This document shows, piece by piece, positions 15,529-23,339 of a stretch of DNA of 64,000 nt. The stretch comes from Streptomyces sp. NRRL S-340 (lineage in GTDB: Bacteria; Actinomycetota; Actinomycetes; Streptomycetales; Streptomycetaceae). The stretch spans positions 124,001-188,000 of the forward strand of contig NZ_JOIY01000002.1 of the NCBI RefSeq assembly GCF_000720185.1, in the 5' to 3' direction. The notes under the pieces are model-generated. The model searched no databases. It had not been told where the DNA came from and saw only the letters and a program-made list of their open reading frames with translations. A program made the translations under genes and the position numbers. Within the stretch, counting starts at the first letter, position 1; each line of letters starts with the position of its first letter.

Positions 15529-16082
15529 GACGCGGCACCTCGCAGGCTCAGGGTGAACCAGACTCTCTTGCCGGGGGTGCCGGGTTCGGGCGGCGCGAGG
15601 CCCCAGTCGTCGGCGAGCGCGGCCACGATGGCCAGTCCGCGGCCCGACTCGGCGGCGGCGTCCGCCGCCCGGCGCCTGGGCAGCAGCGGCGAACGGTCGG
15701 CCACCGTCACCCGCAGGGTGCGCGCGGTGCGCTCGACGGTGAGGGTGACGGTGTCGCGCGGGCCGCGGCTCGCGTGCCGGACGGCATTGGCGAACAGCTC
15801 GTCCGTGGCCAGGACCGCGCTGTCGCACTGGTCGGCCGACAGCCGCAGCCGGGCGAGGTGCTGGGTCACCATGCGCCGGACAGCCGAGGCCCAGGAGGGG
15901 TCGGCGGGCACCGTGGAGCACAGGCGGGCCGGCTCACCGCCGTGCCCGGGCGGGCCGCCCGGCGGGACGTCCTCGCCCAGGGACGCCGCGGCGTCCTCCT
16001 CGTGGCGTGCCGGGGCGGACGAAGGAGCCCGCTGCGGGACCCGGGAGCCGGTCATCGCCGCTCCTGACACGGTGTCAGGCAA
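15525..16082 (-). CDS. Serine kinase-type ATP-binding protein (HATPase_c_2, anti-sigma regulator-like)
   Basis: 185 residues. After a variable first 55 residues, a GHKL ATPase domain of the RsbW/SpoIIAB-like group is visible: N-box DELFANAVRHAS, then VTVADRSPLLP (G1-like D-x-G replaced by DRSP) and SGRGLAIVAALADDWGL (G2 box). Streptomyces encodes dozens of such proteins; some phosphorylate anti-sigma antagonists, many have no known partner. The start is ATG 16082 or 16055. It is divergent from the XRE-DUF5753 regulator, a recurrent arrangement in whiJ/abaA-type loci. Confidence 0.88.
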   Translation of the reverse strand: MPDTVSGAAMTGSRVPQRAPSSAPARHEEDAAASLGEDVPPGGPPGHGGEPARLCSTVPADPSWASAVRRMVTQHLARLRLSADQCDSAVLATDELFANAVRHASRGPRDTVTLTVERTARTLRVTVADRSPLLPRRRAADAAAESGRGLAIVAALADDWGLAPPEPGTPGKRVWFTLSLRGAAS

Positions 16083-16429
16083 TGGCCGTCGCCGCGGCCG
16101 GGCCGGTGCGCACCACCCGCCCCGACCGAGGTTCTGTCGCGGCTCTCCGACTGTCCGTCGGTCACGGTGGTCATCCAGCTCTCGCCTCGCAGTCCCGTAC
16201 GGCCGCAGAGCCGTACCGCACCTGTCGGAACATCAGTTCCCATGCCCGCGCCCGGAGTTGGCCGTGATGAAGGCCTTCCGGATGAGGGCTTCCCGGATCA
16301 CTATGATGTGGCACACACTCGGCTCGCAACCTGCGTTCTGATAATTTCAGCCAGCTCGGCATCACCCTGTCGGGGTCGCCCGGAGCGTGGCACACTGCAC
16401 GCTGTGACAGCCGCTCCGGGAGGTCAGAG
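16083..16429. promoter_or_regulatory. Divergent intergenic region of the whiJ-like module
   Basis: 347 bp, relatively AT-rich around 16300-16350, no supported gene. A direct repeat GGCCTTCCGGATGA / GGGCTTCCCGGATCA (about 16272-16300) precedes a -10-like TATGAT (16302-16307), pointing rightward to the XRE gene. No clear -35 was found. It is the only place where the divergent promoters can lie. Confidence 0.5.
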
Positions 16430-17296
16430 GTGAGTGAGAACCGCTCCGGCGGCAGCGCACCCACTGTCCTGCGGATGGTTCTCGGCAAGCGCCTGCGGCA
16501 GTTACGGGAGCGGGCCGGGGTGTCCTTCGAGGACGCCGCGCGGGCCATCGAGGTGACCCCGCTGACCGTCCGCCGCATGGAGAAGGCCGAGGTCGGCCTC
16601 CGCATCCCGTACGTCAAGGAGTTGCTGCGCACCTACGGCGTCCCGGCCCCGGAGATCGACGACTTCGCCGCCATGGCCCGGGAGGCCAACCAGCCCGGAT
16701 GGTGGTACACGTACCGCGACGTGCTGCCCGAGTGGTTCAAGGCCTACGTGAGCCTGGAGAGCGAGGCCAGCGTCATCCGCCTGTACGAACCGCACTACGT
16801 TCCGGGCCTGTTGCAGACGTTCGACTACGCCGTCGCGCTGCTGCGCGTCGGTTTCCCCAACGAGTCCGAGGAGGAACTCGCCCGCCGCGTGGACCTGCGC
16901 CTGAGACGGCAGGACCTGCTCGCCAAGCCGGACGCCCCGGCCGTGTGGGCCATCCTGGACGAGACCGTGCTGCGCCGTCCCGTCGGCGGCGCCGAGGTGA
17001 TGCGCGCCCAGGTGGACCGGCTGCTGGAGGCCGTGCGCAGGCCCAAGGTGAGTATCCAGATCATGCGTTACTCCGTGGGGGCCCACCCGGGCGCCTACGG
17101 TCCCTTCCACCACTTCCGCTTCGGTTTCTCCGAACTGCCCGACATCGTCTACGCCGAGAACCTCACGGGCTCCGTCTACTACGACCGGCGGCCGGACGTC
17201 GGCGCGTATCTCGAAGTACTGGACCGGATGGCGGTCCAGGCGGAGCCGGTCGCACGGACCGAGGAGATCTTGGCCGAACTGCGTAAGGAGTTGTGA
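16430..17296 (+). CDS. XRE-family regulator with DUF5753 domain (WhiJ-like)
   Basis: 288 residues. Residues ~17-75 hold a Cro/CI-type helix-turn-helix (LGKRLRQLRERAGVSFEDAARAI...TVRRMEKAEVGLRIP). Residues ~95-285 are a DUF5753 ligand-like domain: ESEASVIRLYEPHYVPGLLQTFDYA, LDETVLRRPVGG, IQIMRYSVGAHPG, DIVYAENLTGSVYYD. These regulators pair with small DUF397 proteins and often an anti-sigma-like ATPase; WhiJ of S. coelicolor is the best studied case, affecting development. GTG 16430 has GGGAGG six bases upstream. The DUF397 gene follows by 4 bp. Confidence 0.94.
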   Translation: MSENRSGGSAPTVLRMVLGKRLRQLRERAGVSFEDAARAIEVTPLTVRRMEKAEVGLRIPYVKELLRTYGVPAPEIDDFAAMAREANQPGWWYTYRDVLPEWFKAYVSLESEASVIRLYEPHYVPGLLQTFDYAVALLRVGFPNESEEELARRVDLRLRRQDLLAKPDAPAVWAILDETVLRRPVGGAEVMRAQVDRLLEAVRRPKVSIQIMRYSVGAHPGAYGPFHHFRFGFSELPDIVYAENLTGSVYYDRRPDVGAYLEVLDRMAVQAEPVARTEEILAELRKEL

Positions 17297-17300
17297 TCCC

Positions 17301-17579
17301 ATGGCACCCACCGCGTCACGGAACCCCGAAGGCCCGGCGCCCGAGGGACCGGTCCGCAACGGCATGCCCGCGGGCGAATTGGGCACCGAGGGCTGGCACA
17401 AGCCCTGGAGCGGCACCAACGGCGGCTCCTGCGTCGAGGCCAAACGCCTGCCCGACGGCCGGGTCGCCGTGCGCCAGTCCACCGACCCCGGGGGGCCCGC
17501 GCTGATCTACACCCGGGAGGAGATGCTCACCTTCCTCCAGGGTGCCAAGGCCGGCCTGGCGGACTTCCTGGTCGACTGA
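17301..17579 (+). CDS. DUF397 small protein
   Basis: 92 residues with the DUF397 pattern W.K.W SGTNGGSCVEAKRLPDGRVAVRQSTDPGGPALIYTREEM and a final FLQGAKAGLADFLVD helix. The family almost always accompanies an XRE-DUF5753 regulator, where it is thought to modulate DNA binding. ATG 17301 lies 4 bp after the regulator's stop, with AAGGAG inside its last codons, so the pair is one operon. Confidence 0.95.
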   Translation: MAPTASRNPEGPAPEGPVRNGMPAGELGTEGWHKPWSGTNGGSCVEAKRLPDGRVAVRQSTDPGGPALIYTREEMLTFLQGAKAGLADFLVD

Positions 17580-17912
17580 CCGGGTCTCGGTCCGCACCGC
17601 ACCGCCCCGGCACGCCGGCCGGCGCCACCGGACCCGGGCCGCGGCGGTCCGGGTCCCGGCCGGACCGGACCCGGGCCGCAGACCGGCCCGACCCCCGGGA
17701 CCGCCCGCACGCCGCCTCCCGCCGTGCGGGCGGTCCCGTCTGCGTGATGTGCCGCACGGGGCGCCTGCGCGCGGCCCGGCCCCGGGACGCCCCGCGTGCG
17801 CACCGGCGCCCGGTGCCGTGCCCGCGCCCGTCGCACGGCGCGAACTGCGGGCGCGCGCACGGAAGTCGGCGGTATTTTGAACCCCCCGCGCGACGCACGG
17901 CAGGAGACCTCT
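17580..17912. terminator. Gene-free region with a 16-bp perfect terminator hairpin
   Basis: No gene is supported in 17580-17912. At 17696-17711 and 17723-17738 a perfect 16-bp inverted repeat (arm CGGGACCGCCCGCACG) encloses an 11-nt loop, the strongest hairpin in the window. Upstream lies another stem, GGACCCGG (17630-17637)/CCGGGTCC (17649-17656), and an exact direct repeat ACCGGACCCGGGCCGC (17627-17642, 17664-17679). Together they separate the DUF397 gene from the methyltransferase gene. Confidence 0.75.
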
Positions 17913-18722
17913 ATGACGGACGGCCGGCCCACCCCCGACCAGGACGCGTTGTCGAAGATCGACACCTCGGTGCCCCACTCGGCCCGCATCTGGAACTACT
18001 GGATGGGCGGGAAGGACAACTACGAGGTGGACCGGATCGCGGGCGACGCCTACCGGGAGCACGCGCCCACCATCGAGACGATGGCGCGCGCCTCCCGCCA
18101 GTACCTGATCCGCGCCGTGACCCACGTGACGGCCGGACTCGGCATCCGCCAGTTCCTCGACATCGGCACCGGACTGCCCACCTACGACAACACCCACCAG
18201 GTCGCCCAGCGCATCGCCCCCGAGGCGCGCATCGTCTACGTCGACAACGATCCGCTGGTGCTCCGCCACGCCCAGGCGCTGCTCACCAGCACCCCCGAGG
18301 GCGTCACCGAGTACATCGACGCCGACCTGCACGAGCCCGAGCGGATCCTCGAACGGGCCGCGAGGACCCTGGACTTCGGCCGGCCGGTCGCCCTCATGCT
18401 CATGGGCATCCTGGGCCACGTCCAGGACCACGAGGAGGCGAAGTCGATCGTCCGCCGCCTCCAGGCCGCCCTGCCCTCCGGCAGCTGCTTCGTCCACTAC
18501 GACAGCACCGACACCGACCAGGCGCTCAAGGAGGCCCAGCAGGGCTACGACGACACCGGCGCGGTCCCGTACGTGCTGCGCAGCCCGGAGCAGTTGGCCG
18601 CGTACTACGAGGGCCTGGAACTGCTGGAGCCGGGCATCGTCTCCTGCCCGCTGTGGCGCCCGGAGCCCGGCAGCACGCCGGAGCCGACGGACATCTACGG
18701 CGGCGTGGCCCGCAAGCCGTGA
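17913..18722 (+). CDS. SAM-dependent methyltransferase (DUF574/Methyltransf_19)
   Basis: 269 residues. N-terminal SVPHSARIWNYWMGGKDNYEVDR is the signature of this Streptomyces-expanded methyltransferase family; FLDIGTGLPTYDNTH is the SAM-binding loop (motif I) and VYVDNDPLVLRHA the acidic motif II. The C-terminal part has the family's GLELLEPGIVSCPLWRP. Natural substrates are unknown. ATG 17913 with AGGAGA upstream. It stands alone behind the strong terminator. Confidence 0.93.
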   Translation: MTDGRPTPDQDALSKIDTSVPHSARIWNYWMGGKDNYEVDRIAGDAYREHAPTIETMARASRQYLIRAVTHVTAGLGIRQFLDIGTGLPTYDNTHQVAQRIAPEARIVYVDNDPLVLRHAQALLTSTPEGVTEYIDADLHEPERILERAARTLDFGRPVALMLMGILGHVQDHEEAKSIVRRLQAALPSGSCFVHYDSTDTDQALKEAQQGYDDTGAVPYVLRSPEQLAAYYEGLELLEPGIVSCPLWRPEPGSTPEPTDIYGGVARKP

Positions 18723-18811
18723 CCCGGTGAGCCGACCGGCCCCCGATCCCGCCCGGGTGCAGTGCGGCGCCCGCGACGACGGCCGCCGGGCCGCCCCTCC
18801 CGCCACGACCC

Positions 18812-18883
18812 GCGCTCCTCCAGGGCCGGCGGGACCTGCGCCCCTCCCCCCGGGCCGCTAGGACCTGCGCTCCTCCAGGGCCG
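18812..18883. repeat. Copy of the ROK gene's last codons downstream of it
   Basis: GCGCTCCTCCAGGGCCG occurs at 18867-18883, inside the ROK gene's C-terminal codons, and again identically at 18812-18828, 55 bp away in the intergenic space. A looser copy of GGACCTGCGC-CCTCC joins them. A small local duplication or gene-conversion scar. Confidence 0.6.
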
Positions 18884-20144
18884 CCTGCCAGGCCGGGGGC
18901 CGTGCCTCGGGCACCGGTTCGGCACGGCGGCCACCGCGGGCGAAGAAGCCGGCGAGCGGCAGGATCGCGGCGCCGACGGTGACCGCGTCGGGGCCGAGGC
19001 GGCCCAGTTCGACGGTCACCTTCTCGGCCGGGTGACGCAGCGCGTACGCCGTGGCGTGGCGGCGCACGGCGGGCAGGAAGCGGGCGCCGAGCTGGAGGCC
19101 CGCCCAGCCGCCGATGAGGATGCGCTCCGGCTGGAAGAGGTTGATGAGGTCGGACAGGCCCGCGCCGAGGTACTCGGCGGTCTCCTCCAGGACGGCGAGC
19201 GCGACCGGGTCGGCGGCGGCGCCGTCCGCGGGGTAGGCGGCGGCCAGCATCGCGGTCAGCGCGGTCTCCTCGTCGGTGCCGCGCGGCGGCTGCCCGCCCT
19301 CCTCGCGCCAGCGGGCCAGCAGCGACTCCGCGCCCGCGTACGCCTCCAGGCAGCCGAGCGCGCCGCACCGGCAGCGGCGCCCCCGTACGCGTACCGTCAG
19401 GTGCCCCCATTCGACGGCGCGTCCCCGCTCCACCTCGGGTGTGACCAGGCAGGCGCCGACGCCGGAACCGAAGAGCACCACGACCGCGTTGCCCGCGCCG
19501 CGCCCGGCGCCGAACCACATCTCGGCCTGCCCCAGGGTCTTGGCGCCGTTGTCGATGAGGCAGGGCACGCTGTCGGGCAGTCCGCAGGCGGTGCGCAGCA
19601 GCGTCTCCAGGGGCACCGCGTCCCAGCCGATGGTCTGGCCGTGCACGACGGCGCCGCGGTCCGGGGTGTGCTCGACGATGCCGGGGACGCCGATACCGAC
19701 GCCGAGAAGGCGTTCCGGGAGGAGTCCGGTCGCCTCCAGGACCTCCGCGACGCCGTCCCGGATGTGACCGGTGATCACCTCGACGTCGTAGCGCTGGGCG
19801 GCGAGCGGCCGCTCGGTGCGGGCCAGTTCGGTCAGGGTCAGGTCGAACAGTTCGACGCGGACGCGGGTCTCGCCGACGTCCACACCGATCATGTGCCCGC
19901 TGCCCGGGACCACCCGCAGCAGGGTGCGCGGGCGGCCGCCGTCGGAGTCGACGCTGCCGGCCTCCTCCACCAGGCCGTCGGCGACCAGGTCGGCGACGAC
20001 GTTGCTGACCGAGCCCGAGCTGAGGCCGGTCGCCGGACCGAGTTCGAAGCGGCTGAGGGGGCCGTCGAAGTACAGCCGCTGCAGCACGGCCGTGCGGTTG
20101 GCCCGCCTGAGATCGCGCACCGTGCGCCCGTTCCGCCCCGCCAT
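18858..20144 (-). CDS. ROK-family transcriptional regulator
   Basis: 428 residues. Residues ~8-70 are a winged helix-turn-helix (NRTAVLQRLYFDGPLSRFELGPATGLSSGSVSNVVADLV). Residues ~85-410 form the ROK sugar-kinase fold: DVGETRVRVELFD phosphate loop, GIGVPGIV, LIDNGAKTLG, and zinc site CRCGALGCLEAY. Canonical ROK repressors respond to sugars or sugar phosphates. The neighbouring genes are not a sugar transport operon, so target and ligand are open. ATG 20144 is chosen because the helix-turn-helix begins there; an upstream ATG at 20234 would add a basic extension without support. Confidence 0.93.
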   Translation of the reverse strand: MAGRNGRTVRDLRRANRTAVLQRLYFDGPLSRFELGPATGLSSGSVSNVVADLVADGLVEEAGSVDSDGGRPRTLLRVVPGSGHMIGVDVGETRVRVELFDLTLTELARTERPLAAQRYDVEVITGHIRDGVAEVLEATGLLPERLLGVGIGVPGIVEHTPDRGAVVHGQTIGWDAVPLETLLRTACGLPDSVPCLIDNGAKTLGQAEMWFGAGRGAGNAVVVLFGSGVGACLVTPEVERGRAVEWGHLTVRVRGRRCRCGALGCLEAYAGAESLLARWREEGGQPPRGTDEETALTAMLAAAYPADGAAADPVALAVLEETAEYLGAGLSDLINLFQPERILIGGWAGLQLGARFLPAVRRHATAYALRHPAEKVTVELGRLGPDAVTVGAAILPLAGFFARGGRRAEPVPEARPPAWQAALEERRS

Positions 20145-20237
20145 GTGGCTCCCTCGTCCGACACCCGGCGATCCGCCCCGCCCTGTCCGACCTGCAACAT
20201 ACCTCTGCCGCCCGTCCGGGCGCGACTTCCGCACCCA

Positions 20238-20260
20238 CTTAGGTCAGGCAATAAATTAAG
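20238..20260. promoter_or_regulatory. AT-rich CTTA...TAAG element upstream of the ROK gene
   Basis: A 23-bp AT-rich island in GC-rich DNA, bounded by CTTAGGT and AATTAAG, with outer arms CTTA/TAAG complementary. It sits 94 bp upstream of the ROK start and overlaps the DUF3626 stop codon. ROK proteins often autoregulate, so it is a candidate operator; its left half TTAGGTCAGGC also resembles half an iron box. Weak evidence. Confidence 0.35.
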
Positions 20261-21248
20261 GCGTGGACAGCTCGGGAGCGGTGGGACCGGCCGCGGCGGG
20301 GCCCGGTGCGGCGGGACCGGGCAGGGCCGGACCGGGCACCGCCGGGGCCGGGACGCCGGACGCTGCCCCCGAGCGGGGGCCGCGCGGGACGCGTGCCGTC
20401 CCCGCGCCCTCGGGGGCTCCGTGGCGGGCGAGGACGTGCCACACCATCTTCAGGTCCTGCGTCCCGTGGCGGCCGGTGCGGGCCGCGTCGCCGATGATCC
20501 GCGGGTCCAGGAGCCCGTCCTGCGCGAGGCGCGCCCCCAGCGCGGTGTACTCCTCGCCCCGGAAGTCGCCGTGGCGGCGCAGTTCGCCGACGGTGAGACG
20601 GTAGCCCGGGTGCCACTCCAGGCGGCACGGCAGCTCCCGGGCGTCGGCCTCGACGGGCGTGCCGCGGTGGCTCGCGTCCAGGACCAGCGCCTCGACGTCC
20701 CGGGCGAGGTCGACGCCGCCGTGCACCTGGGCCTCGATGTAGTCGTCGAGCGCGTCGCGCTCGTCGGCCTCGGCGAGGGCGATCAGCGCCATGGCGGAGG
20801 CGGTGCCGAAGTCGGTGGGCCCGGCCGCGCTGTCGGGGTAGCAGAACGTGGCGCGGGCGAGGGCGGCCGCCGTGAGCCGGAAGTGCGCGGAACCGAATCT
20901 CGGGGCGGCGCCCACCACCTGCCGGCGGAAGTCCAGCGCGCCGTAGACGGGCCGGTCGGCCGCGGGGGCGTCGTCGTAGGCGCCGCCGAAGATGCGGCTC
21001 TCCCAGCGCCAGCGGTCGCCGCCGGGGTGGGCGGTGAGTCCGCCGTTGCTGGTGCCGGTGACGAACTGGGAGTGGTACGCGCCGTCACGGGCCAGGGCCC
21101 GCAGGACGGGCACTCCCCCGCAGAGCCGGTCGGGATGGAAGTTGAGGGTGATGCGCAGGCCTGCGTCGAGGGCCGGTCCCCTGGAGCGTGCCGTCACGTG
21201 GGCGAGCGCCGCCCTGGCCCGCGGTGACCGTACGTCGCCGAAATCCAT
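20256..21248 (-). CDS. DUF3626 domain-containing protein
   Basis: 330 residues. The DUF3626 part covers about 1-265: LNFHPDR, SQFVTGTSNGGLTAHPGGDRWRWESRIFGG, YGALDFRRQVVGAAPRFGSAHFRL, ATFCYPDSAAGPTDFGTA. The domain is related by pattern to bacterial toxin/ADP-ribosyltransferase-like folds in some databases, but no catalytic role is established. The last ~60 residues are Pro/Gly/Ala repeats (PGPAAPGPAAAGPTAP), probably disordered. ATG 21248 has GGAGGGG upstream, and a -10-like TAGGGT lies at 21273-21278. Confidence 0.82.
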   Translation of the reverse strand: MDFGDVRSPRARAALAHVTARSRGPALDAGLRITLNFHPDRLCGGVPVLRALARDGAYHSQFVTGTSNGGLTAHPGGDRWRWESRIFGGAYDDAPAADRPVYGALDFRRQVVGAAPRFGSAHFRLTAAALARATFCYPDSAAGPTDFGTASAMALIALAEADERDALDDYIEAQVHGGVDLARDVEALVLDASHRGTPVEADARELPCRLEWHPGYRLTVGELRRHGDFRGEEYTALGARLAQDGLLDPRIIGDAARTGRHGTQDLKMVWHVLARHGAPEGAGTARVPRGPRSGAASGVPAPAVPGPALPGPAAPGPAAAGPTAPELSTP

Positions 21249-21350
21249 TGGATCCCCTCCCGGAACCTGCTTACCCTAGCCATGAAACTAACACTTTTAG
21301 GCAACCGGGCCCCCGGGGTCCTGGTCGCCGTGATCCACCCGGAGCCTTTC

Positions 21351-21845
21351 ATGAGACCACTGTCCGAACAGGAGATCCGCGCCTCCTTCGTGAACTGCTC
21401 GAAGGGCGAGGCCAAGCGCCTGGCCGTCCCCCGCGACCTCACGGAGCGCCCCTGGGGCGATCTCGACTTCCTGGGCTGGCGCGACCCCGGCGCGCCCGAC
21501 CGCAGCTATCTGGTCACCGAGCGGGAGGGCCGGCCGGTGGGCATAGCCCTGCGCTTCCCCTCCTCCCAGCGCGGCTTCCTGCACCGCAGCATGTGCTCGC
21601 TGTGTCTGACCACGCACCCCGGCGGCGGGGTCTCCCTGATGACGGCCCGCAAGACGGGCACGGCCGGACGCGAGGGCAACTCCGTCGGTCTGTACATGTG
21701 CACCGACCTGGCCTGCTCCCTGTACGTGCGCGGCAAGAAGGTCCCCGCGTCCGGGACCCGCTTCGAGGAGAGCCTGACCCTCCAGGAGCAGATCGCCCGG
21801 ACGACCGCCAACCTGACCGCGTTCCTGGACAAGCTGTACGCCTGA
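21351..21845 (+). CDS. FBP-domain (EF-G-binding/FusB-type C-terminal zinc finger) protein
   Basis: 164 residues. The C-terminal half has a four-cysteine treble-clef pattern, C82-x2-C85 and C117-x4-C122 (MCSLCLTTH ... MCTDLACSLYVRGKK), plus SYLVTEREGRPVGIALR before it. This is the FBP_C domain, shared with FusB-type proteins that bind elongation factor G and rescue it from fusidic acid; actinobacterial members lack direct proof. ATG 21351 has GGAG seven bases upstream; an earlier in-frame ATG at 21282 lacks a ribosome site. Confidence 0.88.
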   Translation: MRPLSEQEIRASFVNCSKGEAKRLAVPRDLTERPWGDLDFLGWRDPGAPDRSYLVTEREGRPVGIALRFPSSQRGFLHRSMCSLCLTTHPGGGVSLMTARKTGTAGREGNSVGLYMCTDLACSLYVRGKKVPASGTRFEESLTLQEQIARTTANLTAFLDKLYA

Positions 21846-21951
21846 CACCCGACGCCGACGCCCCGCACGGCTCGCGCGTGACCGGTCCGGAGCTATTTCG
21901 ACCGGACGTGACCGGGTTCGATGCACGTGTGAACGGGGAAGAGCGCAAGGG

Positions 21952-23205
21952 ATGCACGAGGTAAGTGAGTCGATGTCGTCCCTTGTCCGGCTGGTCAAGC
22001 GGCACCGGGACCCGGTGGTCGTCCAGGCGCTGCGTTCGACGGTCGCGGCGACGATCGCGTATGTGATCGCGAAGTGGCTGAGCCCGGAGCCCGCCCCGCT
22101 CACCGCTCCCCTGACGGCCCTGCTGGTCGTCCAGGTGACCCTGTTCGCGACGCTGAAGACCAGCGTGCGCCGGGTGAACGCGGTGGTGGCGGGCGTGGTC
22201 GTCGCCATCCTCTTCTCCCTGCTGGTGGGGCTGACCTGGTGGAGTCTGGCCCTGGTGATCCTGGCCGGTCTCGGCGTGGGCCACCTGGTGCGGGTCGACG
22301 AGTTCGTGGCCGAGGTGGCGATCAGCGCGATGCTGGTCCTCGGCGTCACCACCGTCGGCAGCACCGCCTGGGCGCGGATCGTGGAGACCCTGATCGGCGC
22401 CGTGGTCGGCATGGGCTGCAACCTGCTGCTCGCGCCCCCGGTGTGGACCGAGCACGCGGGCGAGTCGATCGAGGGGCTGGCGCGCCGGATGCGGCAGCTG
22501 ATGCTGCACATGGGCGAGGAGGTGGCCGACGGCACGCCGGTGGAGCGCGCCGCGGCCCGGCTGCACGAGGCGCGCCGGCTGGACCACGACATCACGGACG
22601 TGGACGCGGCCCTGCGACAGGCCGAGGACAGCCTGCGGCTGAACCCGCGCGTCCGCGAGGGCCTGCTGCACCGGGTGGTGCTGCGCACCGGTCTGGACAC
22701 GCTGGAGATCTGCACGGTGGTCCTGCGGGTGCTGGCGCGCACCTTCACCGATCTGACCAAGGCGCGGGAGCCGGAGCCGCTGTTCTCACCGCAGACGGGA
22801 GCGCTGGTGCAGCAGTTGCTGTGCGAGATCTCCGACGCGGTGGTCAGTTACGCGGTGCTGGTGACCACCGACGTCAGTGTGAGCGCCGAGTCGGCCGAGT
22901 CCCGGCTGGCGGCCGAGCTGCGGCAGGCCTCGGCCACCCGCGACAAGCTGGCGCAGCAGTTGCTGGCGGAGGTGCAGCGGGACGCGGGCCACTGGCAGCT
23001 GCAGGGCGCGGTGCTCACCGAGGTCGACCGCATCATCGACGAGATGGACACCGAGCACCGCTCCAAGCGGCTCCTGGAGGAGCTGGACCGGCACACGCGC
23101 GCGCAGCGCGAACGCCGGTCGCGCCTGACCCGGATCGGCGACCGGCTGGGGGCCCCGGTGCGCAGCCGCCGCAACCACGAGGACGCCGCACGGCATTCTC
23201 TGTGA
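21952..23205 (+). CDS. Aromatic acid exporter (ArAE/FUSC-like) membrane protein
   Basis: 417 residues. About six hydrophobic helices (residues ~22-165: ALRSTVAATIAYVIAKWL, APLTALLVVQVTLFATL, WWSLALVILAGLGVGHLV, GAVVGMGCNLLLAPPVW) precede a cytoplasmic helical domain of ~250 residues rich in heptad-like Leu/Arg/Glu. The C-terminus is strongly basic. The architecture matches half-size ArAE proteins; substrate unknown. ATG 21952 is adopted; ATG 21973 (MSSLVRLV) has better-spaced GAGG upstream and could be the true start. Confidence 0.85.
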   Translation: MHEVSESMSSLVRLVKRHRDPVVVQALRSTVAATIAYVIAKWLSPEPAPLTAPLTALLVVQVTLFATLKTSVRRVNAVVAGVVVAILFSLLVGLTWWSLALVILAGLGVGHLVRVDEFVAEVAISAMLVLGVTTVGSTAWARIVETLIGAVVGMGCNLLLAPPVWTEHAGESIEGLARRMRQLMLHMGEEVADGTPVERAAARLHEARRLDHDITDVDAALRQAEDSLRLNPRVREGLLHRVVLRTGLDTLEICTVVLRVLARTFTDLTKAREPEPLFSPQTGALVQQLLCEISDAVVSYAVLVTTDVSVSAESAESRLAAELRQASATRDKLAQQLLAEVQRDAGHWQLQGAVLTEVDRIIDEMDTEHRSKRLLEELDRHTRAQRERRSRLTRIGDRLGAPVRSRRNHEDAARHSL

Positions 23206-23296
23206 GGGCACCGCGCCCGACGGCGGACGGCCGTGGCGGCAGGCGCACCGGCCGTCGCCCCCTCTTGCCCGCCGCGGGCGGTCCGGGCCAAGGTGA

Positions 23297-23339
23297 TCGT
23301 GACGACCGAATCGGACCGTCGTGACGACCGAATCGGACC
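23297..23339 (+). repeat. Duplicated start region (21 bp, period 22)
   Basis: TCGTGACGACCGAATCGGACC stands at 23297-23317 and 23319-23339 (21 bases identical, described as one unit with period 22). Both copies contain GTG-ACG-ACC-GAA, but only the second GTG (23321) is in the lactonase frame. Each copy also holds the dyad CCGA-A-TCGG, placing two dyads two helical turns apart. Confidence 0.8.

Noticed and set aside
20238..20260. Second iron box
   Set aside because: Only about 11 of 19 positions match the consensus; recorded as a weak ROK operator candidate instead.
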